NCBI GenBank assembly: GCA_038502055.1 | Contig: JAXRKN010000039.1 | Coordinates: 3,100,001-3,164,000 of the forward strand | DNA: 64,000 nucleotides | Direction of reading: 5' to 3' | Origin: Tanytarsus gracilentus | Lineage: Eukaryota; Arthropoda; Insecta; Diptera; Chironomidae | Part shown: in pieces, positions 33,549 to 47,078 of the stretch | How positions within the stretch are numbered: position 1 is the first letter of the stretch | Layout of the letters: each line of letters starts with the position of its first letter | Notes under the pieces: model-generated | Database searches by the model: none | Told to the model about the DNA's origin: nothing | Seen by the model: only the letters and a program-made list of their open reading frames with translations | Program-made: the position numbers and the translations under genes

Positions 33549-36046
33549 TATTTTTTTGCTAATTAAAAGGGTATGTAAAAAATTTCGAGTTTCAAAATAA
33601 TTTATTTTACGAAACAAACTTTGTAGCTTCAAAATTACTTTTTTGATCTCATTATTTAAAATTATCGTTCGAATTTTTTACTCTCGTATTTTCATTGCGG
33701 TCAATTTCACATCAAGTAACGTAACTTAATAATTTATTTATTGTCAAAGGTCGTTGGACATTGGAAATTGATTTTTCTCTCATCACTGAACTTAATCAAT
33801 TTGATTTTTATCGATTTATGAGTAAGACAAAATATCAATACGTTCTTTCATTACAAATTCGTAATATTTTTATTACTTTTCTGAATAACATTTCAGTGAT
33901 GTCAATACAATTGTGTGTGGATTTTAGTTAATTTAAACAAGTGGGCGAGTCATGCCATTGGTGCTCAAAAGTCAAATGAAAAATTGACAAATAAAATTGA
34001 TGCCCGTTAAAAAATACAAAAAATATTCTCGATTGAGTTTAAAATTCTCTTTCTAATTTATTTAATACTCAACTTACGAGAAAGAAAAGCATAGTTGAAT
34101 AAATGTGTGCAAACGATGATTGAATGCCATTATGTGATTGTAATGACTAAAGAACTCATGACAGGAATAAATATTGACATTACCCAACTTTTGAGTTCTC
34201 CAATTTTGAAGAGCGTGCAATTGATTAATTGTTGCTCAATGAGAAGGCAAAAAATATTAAATTATCAATCATGCTTTAAAAATTATGAAATTTAAAATTT
34301 AAAAAATTTAAGAAAAAGTTCTGACATTTGGTCTCAAAGTAAAGGAATGTTAAAAAACTTAATCAAACATGAAAGCTTTTGACACGAAACATCTCTTTGT
34401 ACATGAAAGAGATTTCAAATTGAAACATTGTCTGCGACATTTTTTTTATCGATACAATAATGAATTTTTTTATAATGAAAATTGACACTCGTGGACATTT
34501 ATTTATAGACGATGCGAAATATTCACTCTCTGCTGCTGCCAACCGCCGTCGACATTCAAATATTTCAAAAATGTCTCATTAGTTTTAAGCGTTTGCGGTG
34601 CTTAATGAAGTGAAAAAATTCTTTCATTTTTTTATCGTAAGCAAAGATTTTTATCATCATGGAAAATAATGCGAATTCCATGTTGAATTCTTTTAGCTAT
34701 ATGAGGGTGATTTAATGACGAAATGGACCGTGAAGCTTTTAGAGTGAAGCTACGTCAAAGGCAAAAAATTATTTAAATAATATTTTATCGAAAGCATCAC
34801 TGAAAATTCTTTCGTCTATCCCAAAGTAAATTTTTAATTTCCACACGTTTTGCTCTGACGCACATTTTTTCATTGACGCACTGCATCAAAGTTCACAAAA
34901 CTTCAAATACTCACAAAATTCTCCCTCAACAATGATTTCCCTTTGCTTTGCAATGTACGAAGGTCTTCGTGTTCTGATATAATTATTCATCTTGTCACTT
35001 TTTTGAAAAATATTTTTTGCACTTGATTGTACTCGATCTTTTTCAAAAAGTTTAGCTTTTAATCAATTTCTCCGATAAAGTTTATTTTTAGCACTCGACA
35101 CTTATCAGTTTGAGTTATCTCACGATTAATTTTAAACTTTTTTTTGCTCTACTTTAAAACTTTTTCCTAATTTAGAAGAAATTCTTCAATGAGCTTCAAT
35201 ATCGACAGCAACTTTGCAATTGTGAAATGTATAGCGACTGAATTGTGAATGAAAAAAGAGACGCGAATGTGATGAGAGATCGACAAGAAATTCTTTGATA
35301 CCTCTTCAATGTTCATATGTGTGTGCGACGCTCGCAAACTAATTTATCACAATTTAATTCTAAAGTGAATTAATAGAGTGGCGCGTCTTGAAAGTGTTAT
35401 CGTAATAACAATTTTTTTAAATGGAATTGTTGATATATCATGCAAATAAAAATATGATAAAAACTTTAAACGAGCAAGTGTCGTGAGAGACGTCAGCGGT
35501 AAACATTTGCGTAGGTATTTTTAAGATAATTGTGATATGAGTTTATAATTAAGTTAGTTAAAGATGTTGAGATTAAAATATCAAGATCATTGTTGAGAAA
35601 TTAAGTCGTAAATTAACCGCAATCTCACGATAGTTTATCATTTTTTTCATTCAGTAGAAGCATGATAAAATAAAATTATTCAAATTTTTTAAAAAAATCA
35701 ATTTAAATATTTTTTTGCGAACACAATCCTAAAAATACGCGCGGAACTATCACATGAACTCAATAAAAAAAATGTTTCAATGAATCACTCGAACAAATTG
35801 TCTAATCATTCAATACTCATTGACCTGTCAATATGTGATTTGTAATTTTACCTGCGCTTTATTTTCTCTCTTTCTAACGAATTGGATTTTTGCCAAACAC
35901 ATTTATGAAAGATAGCAAATTCAGCGTAAATTTCCTTTATTTTTTGGATATATTAAGCGTGGATTGGATCAGTTTAAACTGTAAACAAGATGGGTCTGCA
36001 AACGGCGTTGCCATTTCCAATAGCTCCGCTGTCTTAGATTAGTACC
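33549..36046. other. Gene-poor A+T-rich DNA
   Basis: No coding exon is recognisable; the short ORF at 34095-34295 has no family features. On the minus strand this lies inside the inferred long intron of the Eip63F-1 long isoform. Confidence 0.4.
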
Positions 36047-36400
36047 CCATAGTTCTGAAAAATGGACATTAGTGGCACTCCTGGCCGACCATGATCGACA
36101 TTCCTTAAAAATTTAATGACACTCGATTCCAGATGCAATCTCGAGTTGAACGACATACATGCAAAAACTGCCATAGGACTAAAAAATGGACATTAGTGGC
36201 CTCCTGGCGATATGGAATTCTAAAAATCTATTATCATTCCCGATGAATGAGAGTTCAACGACCCACATGAAGCCATAGTTCGGAAAAAATGAATTGTGGC
36301 CTCCTCGGCCATATAATTCTAATCGTCGTGTCATCGATTCCCTATACGAGTAACGACATATATTTTAAGCCATATTTATCAAACGGACAATTGTTGGGGG
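36047..36400. repeat. Decayed ~100-bp tandem repeat
   Basis: Units start CCATAGTTCTGAAAAATGGA (36047), CCATAGGACTAAAAAATGGA (36171), CCATAGTTCGGAAAAAATGA (36273) and a fragment at 36370. The spacings are 124, 102 and 97 bp. A core close to GACATTAGTGGCCTCCTGGC recurs, and each unit ends near a GTTGAACGACATACAT-like stretch. It is a local degenerate minisatellite or a remnant of a repeat-bearing transposon. Confidence 0.75.
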
Positions 36401-39400
36401 ATTTGAATGTTTTTATTCCTGGCTCAAAATGTGACTTATTTTGACTTGAATAATTTAATCAAAAGTTTAAAAATACTTTCTGAATATCGCTAATAAACTT
36501 TTTGATCTTCAATAGTACGAAATAAAGATATTATTCCAAGATAAAAATTGCTCGTTAGAAAATTATTTAAAATATATCTTTTTTCGAAGTTTATAGGGTT
36601 TGACTAGGTTTATCATTTGAGTATATGTTTTGGTATTGCACAATGTAAGGTCTTGGCACTAGGGTCGAAAACAGTTTTGAAAAAAAAATAATATAGTCTT
36701 TTTTTAACATTGAGGGCAAATTTTAAGTTTGAGAAAATTGAGCGAATTAATTTAAAAAACACATCAGAATATCTTTAAGCTTAACTTTTCTTAATTATCG
36801 TAATTTTCCAAGTTTATTGCCATGTTGATGAAAATAAAGCAGAATTAAATGGTTAACAGTGCTGTAAAATTCTTATTTACATCTATTGTGGCATTCATAA
36901 TAAAATTAATTTATTAAGGGAATAATTTTAATTTTAATTCACGACAAATTCTTAACTTAAAACATAAAAGAGACATTAAACTAAATTTAATTTAATTTAC
37001 ACGACAAGAATATTCCTAACGGACTTTTAAAAATCAAAACTCAATGAAAGAACAAAAATCATTAAATGAATTAACAAAAAAATATTTTTCACTTTATCAT
37101 CGTCAACCAAAACACTCTTCAACGAGACCACGTTTTAATTCAGTGAGTTCAAAAACAAGAAATTCCCCACACTTCAGAAAATCGTTATCGATCAGGTGTT
37201 TTTTTTACTTTTTTTCCGCTCTAAAATCGAGAAATTTTCTCATTCGATCTTGTTTTACATTCAAGTGCCTCTAATTAGTAGTTGAGAGCTGTGTGATAAA
37301 CCGGCGTTTGATACATCGCCTTGTTGAAGTGTCATGGGACCTCGTAGAGTATATGCGAAAGCTTTTATCTTATCGACTATGTTTGCAACTCTTTCGCAAC
37401 TGTTTAAATTGTTTATGATAGACTCGAGAGTGGCATTAAAATATGTGGGTTACTTAATATTATTCATAAATTGAATTCATACGAAAATTTAATGAAATTT
37501 TTTCAACAGAAATGATTTTCAAATTTAAATTTGGGTCAAGATTAGTTATGAAAGAATTTTTCTTTATTTGTGAAAGTTTTCTTCTTCAAATTTTATAACG
37601 AGTTTATCTACCCACAAAATAAAATCACCGCTTTTCAGATCCTTCACGATTAGCGCAAAATTTACGGCATAATTTTTAAGAGAATTTTTGCCACGTAATT
37701 TTTTTAAATTCTTGGTTATTATGGGAAATCACGTTTTGTGTGGGAGCAAATCGTTTATTAAAGTAGAAAGTCAAATAAAAATGTCAAAAAAAGATGGAAA
37801 AATCTCAAACCATTAAAATAAAAATTCAAGGGCAATTGAACCTCAATTTTTTTCATTACACTTCCATAGTAAAATCACTTGCAAAGCTCGACAAAAGTCG
37901 TTTGAGAAGTTTCTTTAAATTAGACGTAAATCGCCTGACCATGAACTAACTGCGAAACTTACATCAGAAAGTTTTCAAGACTTTTTCCATTGCATGAGTT
38001 TTGTAATTTTATTAAAAGCACGTTGCAATTACATACCGAAAGAGTGAAACGAGGAATGAGTGAAAAATGCTATTTTTTTCATTAAACTTTTCACTTGCTA
38101 AATTTAATTTTTTTTATTCAAGCGAAATGAACGATTTTGTAAAAATTTTAAAAAAAATTGTCACACCTTGCACTAAAATTCTCGAAAGTCCTTTTATTAT
38201 TGCTCTTTTTCTTATAGCCTTGTAAATTAATTCAATTTATTTGACTTTGAAATTATTTATTGCAATTGCTCTCGAGCACCATGAAGCACGTCGTGTATAA
38301 CGATTTCACTATCAAAAGTTTACTGACCGAGTGAGTGCAATTTCCATATTTATCGATTTTCCGTCACTATGCTTGAGAGGCAATTTTTTTTCGCTTAATC
38401 GAGATTATAAAAAGTTTTGTAAGCTTTATTAGAAATTGGAGCGAGATTTGCATAAATTTTTTTTAATTATCATCGAGTAATTTGCTCAAAAAATAATTAA
38501 TTTTAAAAGTATAAAAATTTCCATAAAAAATGACAAACAAAAAAAGAAAAACTTTTTCGAAAGGTCAAAGAACTTTTAGTTTCTAATTTGGAAAAATAAA
38601 AAATATCAGTCAAGGACGTTCCACATTCACATCCAACTGCATATATTTTGTGATTTTATCAATTTTATGCGGATCGTAATTTCATATGGAAAACGCTTGT
38701 AAAATGCCAAGGATGGAACAGATGAGTACAAGCTAGATTGGAGAAATATTGCAATAAATTAAGTTCATTACAGCACTCGCAGAGCTTCACATGAATAAAA
38801 ATGACTTTTAGATAGCATTGTTGATGCTTTGCTCATGTTAGACAACTCTTTAAAAAATTATCGCCTTGAAGGGTTTAAAAAGTTTTCTAATAAAAAAAGT
38901 TAAAGCAGCGAAAAAGTGACATGGGTTGAGGCTTTTTTATGGCATTTTGATTGTATTAAGTGTTGTAGCAGAAAAAGATAAAAGTTTCTCTTTCGAGAAT
39001 TTGAAGAAGAAAATTAAATGTTTTTCATGGCATTGACGAGATTTTTAAAAAAATAATATTTTAAAATTTAGGTTGACAGAATTTTTCAATTTTAATTTTA
39101 CAAAATTAACTTAGCAAATTTCCTTTACATTCAATTACCTTTAAGTTCAGTTTCAGAAAAACTAGCTGTTTTATGTTGCAAACTCTGCCACGTGGAGAGA
39201 AAGATACAAAAAAGATGAGAAGAAGAAAATAGTCATTAATTTAAGAATCTTTCATCGCATAATTTCTCTGCTAATTAATTACTTTCTTTCTGCCCATTAT
39301 CGTTTGTCCTAGAACCTGCAATGAGAGAGGAAGTAGATGATGAGCTTAATTTTATAGCAATTTCTTTGATAAAATGTGATGATTATGGAAAATGTCATGA

Positions 39401-42028
39401 AATAATTTTGGACTATAAAAAATTTTACACTAAAAAAGTTGCCAAAGATTAATAAATGAATTAAACGCGGTTAGCAATTTTTTCCAAGCGAAAGAAACTT
39501 GAGATTATTAAAAATTATTTATTGAAAATATCGAAATTGAACTTAATTATCTGAAAATATTCTAAACTTTTCCTCCCTTGATAACTTTTTCATCTTAATT
39601 AATAAAATTAATTTATTTTGGAAATTCCTTTAGCATGCGACCATGTGCCAAGATATTTTTCCGTCACGCTACTTTTTCTCAAGCAAATTAAGAAATACTT
39701 TATTTGACTGTTTTCCACCTCCAATGCATGAGCATTCAACCGCAAATTAATTTTTTTGCTTTTTACAAATTTATTAATTTTTCTTTCAATCAGTGGTTTC
39801 TTGTTTAATTTAATAAGGATGAGAGCAATGAAAGTGAGAACACAAAAAAATCTTTAAATTATTAAATTGTGAAATTAGCAACTTAATCAAGTCGCATGAC
39901 TTCGTCAGGGATATTGCAAATCACGCTGCTCATAGTCTACCTTTTTCAATCATGAAACACTCAAGTAATTTGACACCTTTAATTGCAATTTCTTACGCTC
40001 CATTACCTATCTCCTTATCGACATGTGATACTCTTAGTTCATTAGCAGTTGATTTTCTCACGCTGTGGTGCACACAGACAGTTTTTTCCATTGGGAAAAA
40101 ACCGTGTAGAAAATCACATGTTTTCACTTTCGCACATTTTTAGTCCGAATGTGAGAATTTCGCTTTATATACATGAATATTTGCAAATTAAAAATAGATG
40201 AATGAAAATTGTGAGTTTCAATAAAAAAAAGTTATTTACAGTCTTCTAATTATAATTGATGACATTCGATTAACTGCAAGATGGAAATGAATTGAATAAA
40301 TATAGAAGTTAGTTGTGAAAAACTACAAGAGTAGTGCAATCAAGGGAGGGGTGCAGCCTTCGCAATGCGTCCTTTGGATTTTTTTATAGTCAACATGAAT
40401 ATTTTAAAAAAATTTGTCATTAAATCTCAACTATATAAAATCTATATTAAACCACCGGCTCATCATCAACGACTTCGCTTTTATAAAATTTACACTTTAC
40501 TGCACCCTACAAATGTTTTAAATTAGTGTCGCTAATGGAAACATTTTCACATCAAATTTTGAACGCTTCTATTTATATTTTTACGCATTTCTTGTCAAAC
40601 GAGCGACATTTAGCAAAAATGAAAGGGTTTTCGCAAAAAAATATAAATATTTCTAAATTATACAGTGAACTTTTTAATGTTTGAAACCAGTGGACAAACA
40701 GGTGAAAAGCTTGAAGTGAATTTCACATCACTAGACGGTGATTATTTATAAATAAACTCATCGCTCGAATAAGCAAAATGTGCTAATAATGAAAATTTAT
40801 TTATTTTTCGCTTAAAATATTCGTAAACACATTTATCGATGGACATGCTGCAATTTATTGGCTGATTTCCTAATTTTTCTCGCACATTTCATTTCACTTT
40901 CATCCATCATTCTTTCAACTGCTGTCACTCATCGAAATTACAATGTAATTTTGAAGCAAATTTTCACTTTCATTTATAATTTTAGAATAAAATTAACACA
41001 GCGTGTGACAGAAATAAAATTTGCGTGCACAGTTGAAAGATCCGATTTATCCTTGCACTTGTAACTACAGACAAGGTAATAAAATATAAAAGCTAAAAAT
41101 AAATACTTAGAGGCGAAAATGTGCTCTCGATATTTTTGTTTTTCTCACACGTGGATTATTGTTTTTGGGGATTTCTAAATGGTAATTAGTTATGTCAATT
41201 ATTAATTAATTATTATATCAATTAAAATTGAATATTTCGACAAAATTAAAAATTTTTCTATCAAACAAGATTTTATTTTTAGTTGAAGCAAATTAATTAA
41301 AAATTAAACTAAATTTTTAGAAATTGAAAAAATTTAAATATTTTCATCAGTTTCAATTTTTCCTACGATCATAAAATTTTCTTCTTATTTTTTTGACTAA
41401 CAAAAAGCATAGTCTAGTGGTAAAATTTTGCGAAAGAAAAAAGTCACCCGAGTTTAAAAAATTGCATCTTCTTTTTTTTGTAAAAAAACCACTCAACTCT
41501 ACTCTTAATTTAGTTTTATCGCTGAGAGAAAAGAAAATCTACTCTTCCCATTTTTAACGACTCAAATCAATCATTTCTCACATCTCGTTTGAGAAAGTCA
41601 TTCGAATATAAACAAACATGATTTTGGGATGTTCTTCCTGTGGCATTTCTTTAAATTTTGCACGTTGAACTTTGAAATGCTTTTATGGATATCAAAATTT
41701 TCGGAAAGTGATAATGAAAAAAATTTCAAGGTCATTTACTGTTTTAAATTTACAATATTTAAAAATATTAAAATTAGAAACTAAGTGAAATATGAATTTC
41801 TCGCAAGAAATCCATTGAGCACGCCCCTCGCAAACTTAAAGACATACTGCATGATAATTCAACAAAATTTATCTTTTTTTCACGGGCAGTGTCGCCGAAG
41901 CAACACAAAGAATTTATTTCTCTGTTGACACATTTTCTAGGGTGTTCTTTTTGGGTATTATCATAAATTTTATGAAGGAGATTAAAGATCGTCATGCGAC
42001 TGTGTGAGAGAGCAAAAATATCTTTTAC
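36401..42028. other. Gene-poor A+T-rich DNA
   Basis: No recognisable gene. The ORF at 37044-37274 on the + strand has mixed Ser/Arg/Lys content (KYFSLYHRQPKHSSTRPRF) but no start context, partner exon or known domain. Other ORFs here are low-complexity translations of A+T tracts. Confidence 0.4.
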
Positions 42029-42122
42029 CTTCAGCTGATTCATAAGCGACGCGTAATAATGGTGGTCTGGATGATTTGGGGGATTCATTGGATACTTTTT
42101 TCTTTTTCTTAACCGGTGTGAA
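42029..42122 (-). other. Candidate alternative upstream coding exon of Eip63F-1
   Basis: A 94-nt segment has a good acceptor (TTTCTCTGTCTCAAG) at its start and a GAAG/GTAAAA donor at its end. It reads FTPVKKKKKVSNESPKSS then RPPLLRVAYESAE and leaves phase 1, exactly the phase needed to join the exon at 28342 (giving AEDLRTAFDLL). It would replace the short isoform leader with a basic N-terminal extension. It has no in-frame ATG, so a further upstream exon is needed. The ORF that overlaps it in another frame (from MNPPNHPDHH) does not fit that splice phase. Confidence 0.5.
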
Positions 42123-45100
42123 CTTGAGACAGAGAAACGCTCACGCACAAACAAAATAACGCACAAACTACCTCGACTTTTTCTTATTCGTTTTTAAATT
42201 TCAATTATTTACATTAACACTCAATTCTCATTAGAATTTAAGGATTTAAACAATTAAAAAATTGAGAATTAAATTGATTTTCTTTTTTTCTACGCACTCG
42301 ACTTATCAAAATGATAAAATTCCACTAAATGATCTTCTTTTGAAGAATTTTCTCGCTCTCACATTCTCTCTCCCTCACTGTGAGAGATCTTGAAAATTTT
42401 CCTTCCGCCGTAATGACCGACATCGGATGGGTTTTTCATCTTTTGAGAAGAGTGTGAGAAAATATTTATTTTTGTATCATACGAGAAAAGAGAATTTTTT
42501 TGCATGATAATCAGAGCATGATTTGGAAAAGATAAAATATAAATAAAAATTGTTTTTGAAAAATATTTTACACGTTAGATAATTTTTTTTTCAATTTTAT
42601 CAAAATTGCGCTTTATCACCCATTTTTTTAAAATATTCTATATGAAGTGAGCGGTTAGGAATGCAAGAAAAAAATGAATGTTTGGAATAATTTAACAGAT
42701 ATTAAACGAGGACGATGGCGATTTTCTTTCCTCATATCGCTTTCAATTCAATTACATTCTTGAGAGTGAAACACAAAGTGTGAAGCGAGGCAACGTCCAT
42801 CGTCACGGTCGAAGATAATTCTTCATTGTCATCCATATCATTTGTGCTCAGCGTATTTATTTTTCAATTTCAATCGCCTTTAAAACCCTTCAAGACTGTT
42901 TATTCAAACTTTAAAAAAAATCAATATTTTCGCAGTCTTTTAAAAAACATAAAATTCTCCAATGAAATGCATCCAAGTAATAATATCCGACAATTTATTT
43001 TAAACAAGGTGTCAACGTGACACTTCCAATGAAATATTTTGTTTCAAACGAATTTCCCACGAAGGAAAAATCATGCTGCTGAGTCATTTTCAATGTGTTT
43101 TAATTTTCCTCACCCAAATCATATTCATTCAGCGTAGCAAAAAAATGTGGAATTTAAGTTAATAAAAAATGTTCAATTGTTCTAATTTACCCTTTCACTT
43201 TTTTATGCTGTCAAGTTGTCGCAAATGATTTTTTGTTATAAGATATTTTGATTATTTTTTTGCAAGAGATTAAAGATGATCGACATTTTAAGGAGTAAAT
43301 TTAAAGCTTTTGATTATTGTTAAAATCATTTTCATATCCATGGAAAATATAAATACAAAAAGTTCAAGAGATTTAATTATTTTATTACAGAATATTAATT
43401 TTTCTCTGCACCTATAAACCACTCAATTTGTAATGTAATGAGGACAGGAAATGAGATGTAAACAAAACAGTGAAAAGTCATTAAACTTAACGCTGAGGAT
43501 CACTAAAATATGTGTTTCGAGTGTTTTTCTGGGTAAATTGTACTCACTTTAATCTCCTCTTCAACTGACTTATCCAGCTGATGCAATTAATCCACAAAGC
43601 ATTTTGTTGTTTATTTTTTTGAAGAACCACAAAATAATACAGCAAAAAATTAAGAGAAAAATAAAGTGAGGAAATTAATTTCACGTGAAGCGGTTAATTT
43701 TATTTTGAAGATGAATCGAAAATTTCCAAAAAATTAAGATTTTGTTTGCGTGACAAAATCACGTCACACTTTTGAATTCAAATTAAAAAATTATTAAAAT
43801 TGACAATGCTAAAAATATTTTACAAAATCACTTTTACGTAACAATTTGTTCCAAATAATTATTTTTATTTAACGTAAAATTTATTTAAAACTTTGCAAAG
43901 CAAATAAACTACTGCGATTATTTTTTTATCTTTCCTATAATTTTTTCATCCAATTTTTTTATTTTTGCATCAAAAATATTAAAGCAATAAATCCAGATCC
44001 ACTTGATAACCCTTCAAAGAGCCGAATATTTTCATAAACCTCATTATGTCGTCTGAACATTTTCAAAGTGTGCATCTGGCATTTATTGTTTTGAGATTTA
44101 GAATAATTTCAAACAGTCTTGATAGCTTTATGGCTTGGAAATTTTCACCAGATCACTTTTTATAGAGCACAATTAATATACACATAACTTTGCGACCCCA
44201 AATCATTCGAAATATTGGAAAATTTTCCATATCATCAAAGGAAAGATATGAAATGAAATAAAGTAAAAAAATTACTACCTTGTTTTATTTTTTATGAACA
44301 ATCTTTTTAAATCCAGCGAATTTCTCGCTAATTTTTTTTGAGAATTTATCTCCGCACAAAAATTAAGTTATGCAATTTTTAATATTTTTCTAATCCCAAC
44401 TGTTTCAATTCGCGACTAAAACTGAGATGTTTTTAATTGTATAATTTTCATCCACCAGAAAAAAAGAAATTTTCCGCGCGCGACCGAATATTAAAGATGA
44501 GATGAATCGCCTTTAAAAATACCTATATAAAAAAGAGAAGGAAAAAATAAATATTAAATTTTTTACGGGGGTGGACGCTGGAGAATGTTAAACATAAAAA
44601 AATAATTATGTAATTTAAAATTGTTGGTTTGAATAATGCTCAAAAAATTAAATTTTATTAGCGTTCATCCCTTGATTTATTTTCTCCCTCACTAGATATT
44701 AATAAACATATTTTCTCCTGTTAAGATCAAGCGTGCCGAGAGAGTGAGAGCAAGATCGTGTCGGATCGGCGATTCCTTTTCTTTCTCTCTCATGAGAAAA
44801 TTTTCAAATAAATCATGTTCATCTCTATTGTTCTCGTGCGATGAGGTTTAATTAAGTCCATTTGGTGATTAGAAAATGAAATGATTCGCGTGTAGACAAT
44901 TTTCATGCCTGCCACTTTTATGGTTTCATAAATTAATAAATTACGATCGTGCATGATCGTGTCATTTTTATAGTTCTATACTCAGGGGTTGTGCTAATTT
45001 CGATGTACCAAAATTAGTTCATGAAACTTGTCATAGATTTAAGAAAATATTTGTAAAATTAAAAAAAGAAGGAAGTTTTGTATTTCCAAATTTGAATTAT

Positions 45101-45437
45101 AGGAATCGAACCTATTTTCTTTATTCTAAATAATATTACTTTTTACAGAACTTTTATATTTGAACAAATTTATCGTCAACTTATTTAATTTAAAATTTAA
45201 ATTTTTTCAATTAAGAAATAAACTCATCAATTTATATTTGACGTCTCCTCCTTATAAAAAAAACTGTAATTCTTTTTAATGTGCAGTAAATTTTATTTTT
45301 GGACATAATTTCAAAATTTTCTTCTTAATATTTGACCAACAAAAACGACACAGAAATTGAGTTATAAAATTTCGCTAAACATTTTTAATTTATTATATCG
45401 TAACAAAATATCACAAGGAATTTTCTTTCAAACAGTT
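42123..45437. other. Gene-poor A+T-rich DNA
   Basis: Nothing is firmly supported. A possible 30-nt minus-strand exon at 43548-43577 (reading LDKSVEEEIK) is discussed in the findings. Confidence 0.4.
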
Positions 45438-46135
45438 TCACACATTGAGTATCAGTCGGTCAGATGTCGATTTATATGATTTGAGTCTTAATGTTGATGC
45501 AAAGAAGTACTTGAAAATGTACGGAATAAAAAGAGTCAATCCTATGTAAATGATCTTTGGCAGTGGTGGAGTTTGAAAAAAGTGATTGAATAGAAGTCCT
45601 CGTCGATTGGAATCACGAATGTGATGTGTGGTAAATGCAATAATTGCTGCGATTAAAATCATAATTACTCGGTCATTTTGAGATGTGAGATGACAATATG
45701 TTAATACTATAATTAATACAACAGGAATGGTCGAGTTGTGGAAGAATGGACGATGCTGAAGATTTGTTGCATCCTTAAAAGAAAAATATTTTTTCATGGT
45801 TAGATTAATTTCAAAAGTTTAGATTAATTCTAAGAGTTAGATTAAACGTTCGGACTTACCACTAGTCTGAAACTTTTTGCACTAATAAAATGATCAATGT
45901 CAATTAGTGATGAAATAATTAGACAAATTGCTGCAAGATAAAAATTATCAGCATTTTCGGCAACGACAATTCCGCACGAAAATAGTCCAATTAAACCGTG
46001 AGCTAAATTGTCGGTAATCGCTCTAAAAATTTGCGGTTTGTAGGTCATTTCCAAGCACTTATCACCAGCTATGCATGTCGCCAAAACAGCAAAACTAAAT
46101 CCACAATTTAAAATCCATATTTTGTGAAAAATCAT
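45438..46135 (-). CDS. TMEM267: TMEM267 homologue (C5orf28)
   Basis: A multi-pass membrane protein of unknown biochemical role. Two exons, 45860-46135 and 45438-45773, join in phase 0 to give 203 residues. Family blocks visible are ITDNLAHGLIGLFSCGIVV, SSLIDIDHFISAKS, RPFFHNSTIPVVL, FTTHHIRDSNRRGL and TPPLPKIIYIGLTLFIPYI. The HHIRD motif and the DxDHF motif are shared with the vertebrate protein as I remember it and resemble the histidine/aspartate pattern of membrane metal-dependent hydrolases (DUF457-like). That enzymatic link is inference. About five hydrophobic segments can be seen. Confidence 0.88.
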
Positions 46136-46931
46136 TTTGAATTTGGGAACAAAAACTTTTTATTTCAGTTTCCTATTAAAACAATTCCGGCCATTCTAAA
46201 GCTTACTGTCATTTTTCATTTAGCTTTGTATTACATTTCGATCATTTTAAATTTTCTATATTATACCTAACCGTCAGTGTAAATTCTCTTCACGTTGCGC
46301 TGATTGCAAATTTTCGTATGATATATTTCACAAAAATTTCTTCACGCTTATCTTGCTCTATTTATTTTTTTATAACCCGTAGAATAAAGGCGTGTGTCAC
46401 CATAAATTTCATTTTGCGTCTTTATCACAAATTAATTATTGCAGGAATAAAAAAGTTTTTAATGGTAACTTTGGAAATTGCGTTTAAAAAAGTTCAACTC
46501 AAAAATTTAAAATTCAAACGTTTAAAAATTTATTAGAATATGAATTTTCTAAATTTTTATTATTGGAATGACGAAGTTTTTATTTATCAAAATAGGTCGC
46601 GATCTCATTTTAATTATCACTTTTTTGTGGTATCTTTAATATTTTTTGCCACAACAAAAAAAAATGATTTGCATCTTCACGCGTCCTTCTTTCACCTCCA
46701 ACACTTTTTTCTTGTGTTTCTATAGGAAATTTTCTCCCCAAAAAAAGAATGTGTCCGCACATGAAGGAATTTTTTTCTCCAAATCATTTCGCGAAATACT
46801 TTCACGTGCGAGGAATTCGTGCCACCATGACATCATCGTTCTGTCGAGATTTTAATAATGCATCACTGTAAAGAAAGTGAAATTTTATCATGTATTGAAG
46901 TGAGTCAATGTGAAAGAATTTAAGAAAATAA

Positions 46932-47078
46932 TTACATCATAGACTTTTCAGCATACGACACCGATCGACCGTAATGAATGTAGATATAAACACAAAATCC
47001 AGCAAAAAAGATGAAGAGACTAATTCCAATCAGGAAGATCGCGATCTCACATGAAGTTTTATGGACTATATAAGGCAT
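46932..47078 (-). CDS. Candidate 48-residue single-pass membrane microprotein
   Basis: A short ORF starting MPYIVHKTSCEIAIF. A hydrophobic segment spans residues 11-35 (rich in Ile, Phe, Leu, Gly), followed by YIHYGRSVSYAEKSMM. The layout, a short polar N-terminus, one membrane span and a polar basic tail, is typical of small integral membrane (SMIM-type) and SERCA-regulating microproteins, but I recognise no specific family. It lies between TMEM267 and BLOC1S1 on the same strand with its own A+T-rich flanks. It could also be a chance ORF. Confidence 0.4.
   Translation of the reverse strand: MPYIVHKTSCEIAIFLIGISLFIFFAGFCVYIYIHYGRSVSYAEKSMM

Noticed and set aside
37044..37274. 76-codon + strand ORF rich in Ser/Arg/Lys
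   Set aside because: Isolated in a gene-poor stretch with no recognised domain or partner exon; kept only as a note.
42029..42166. Minus-strand ORF containing MNPPNHPDHHYYASLMNQLK
   Set aside because: Its frame ends in phase 0 at the donor, whereas the next Eip63F-1 exon needs phase 1; the other frame of the same exon fits.
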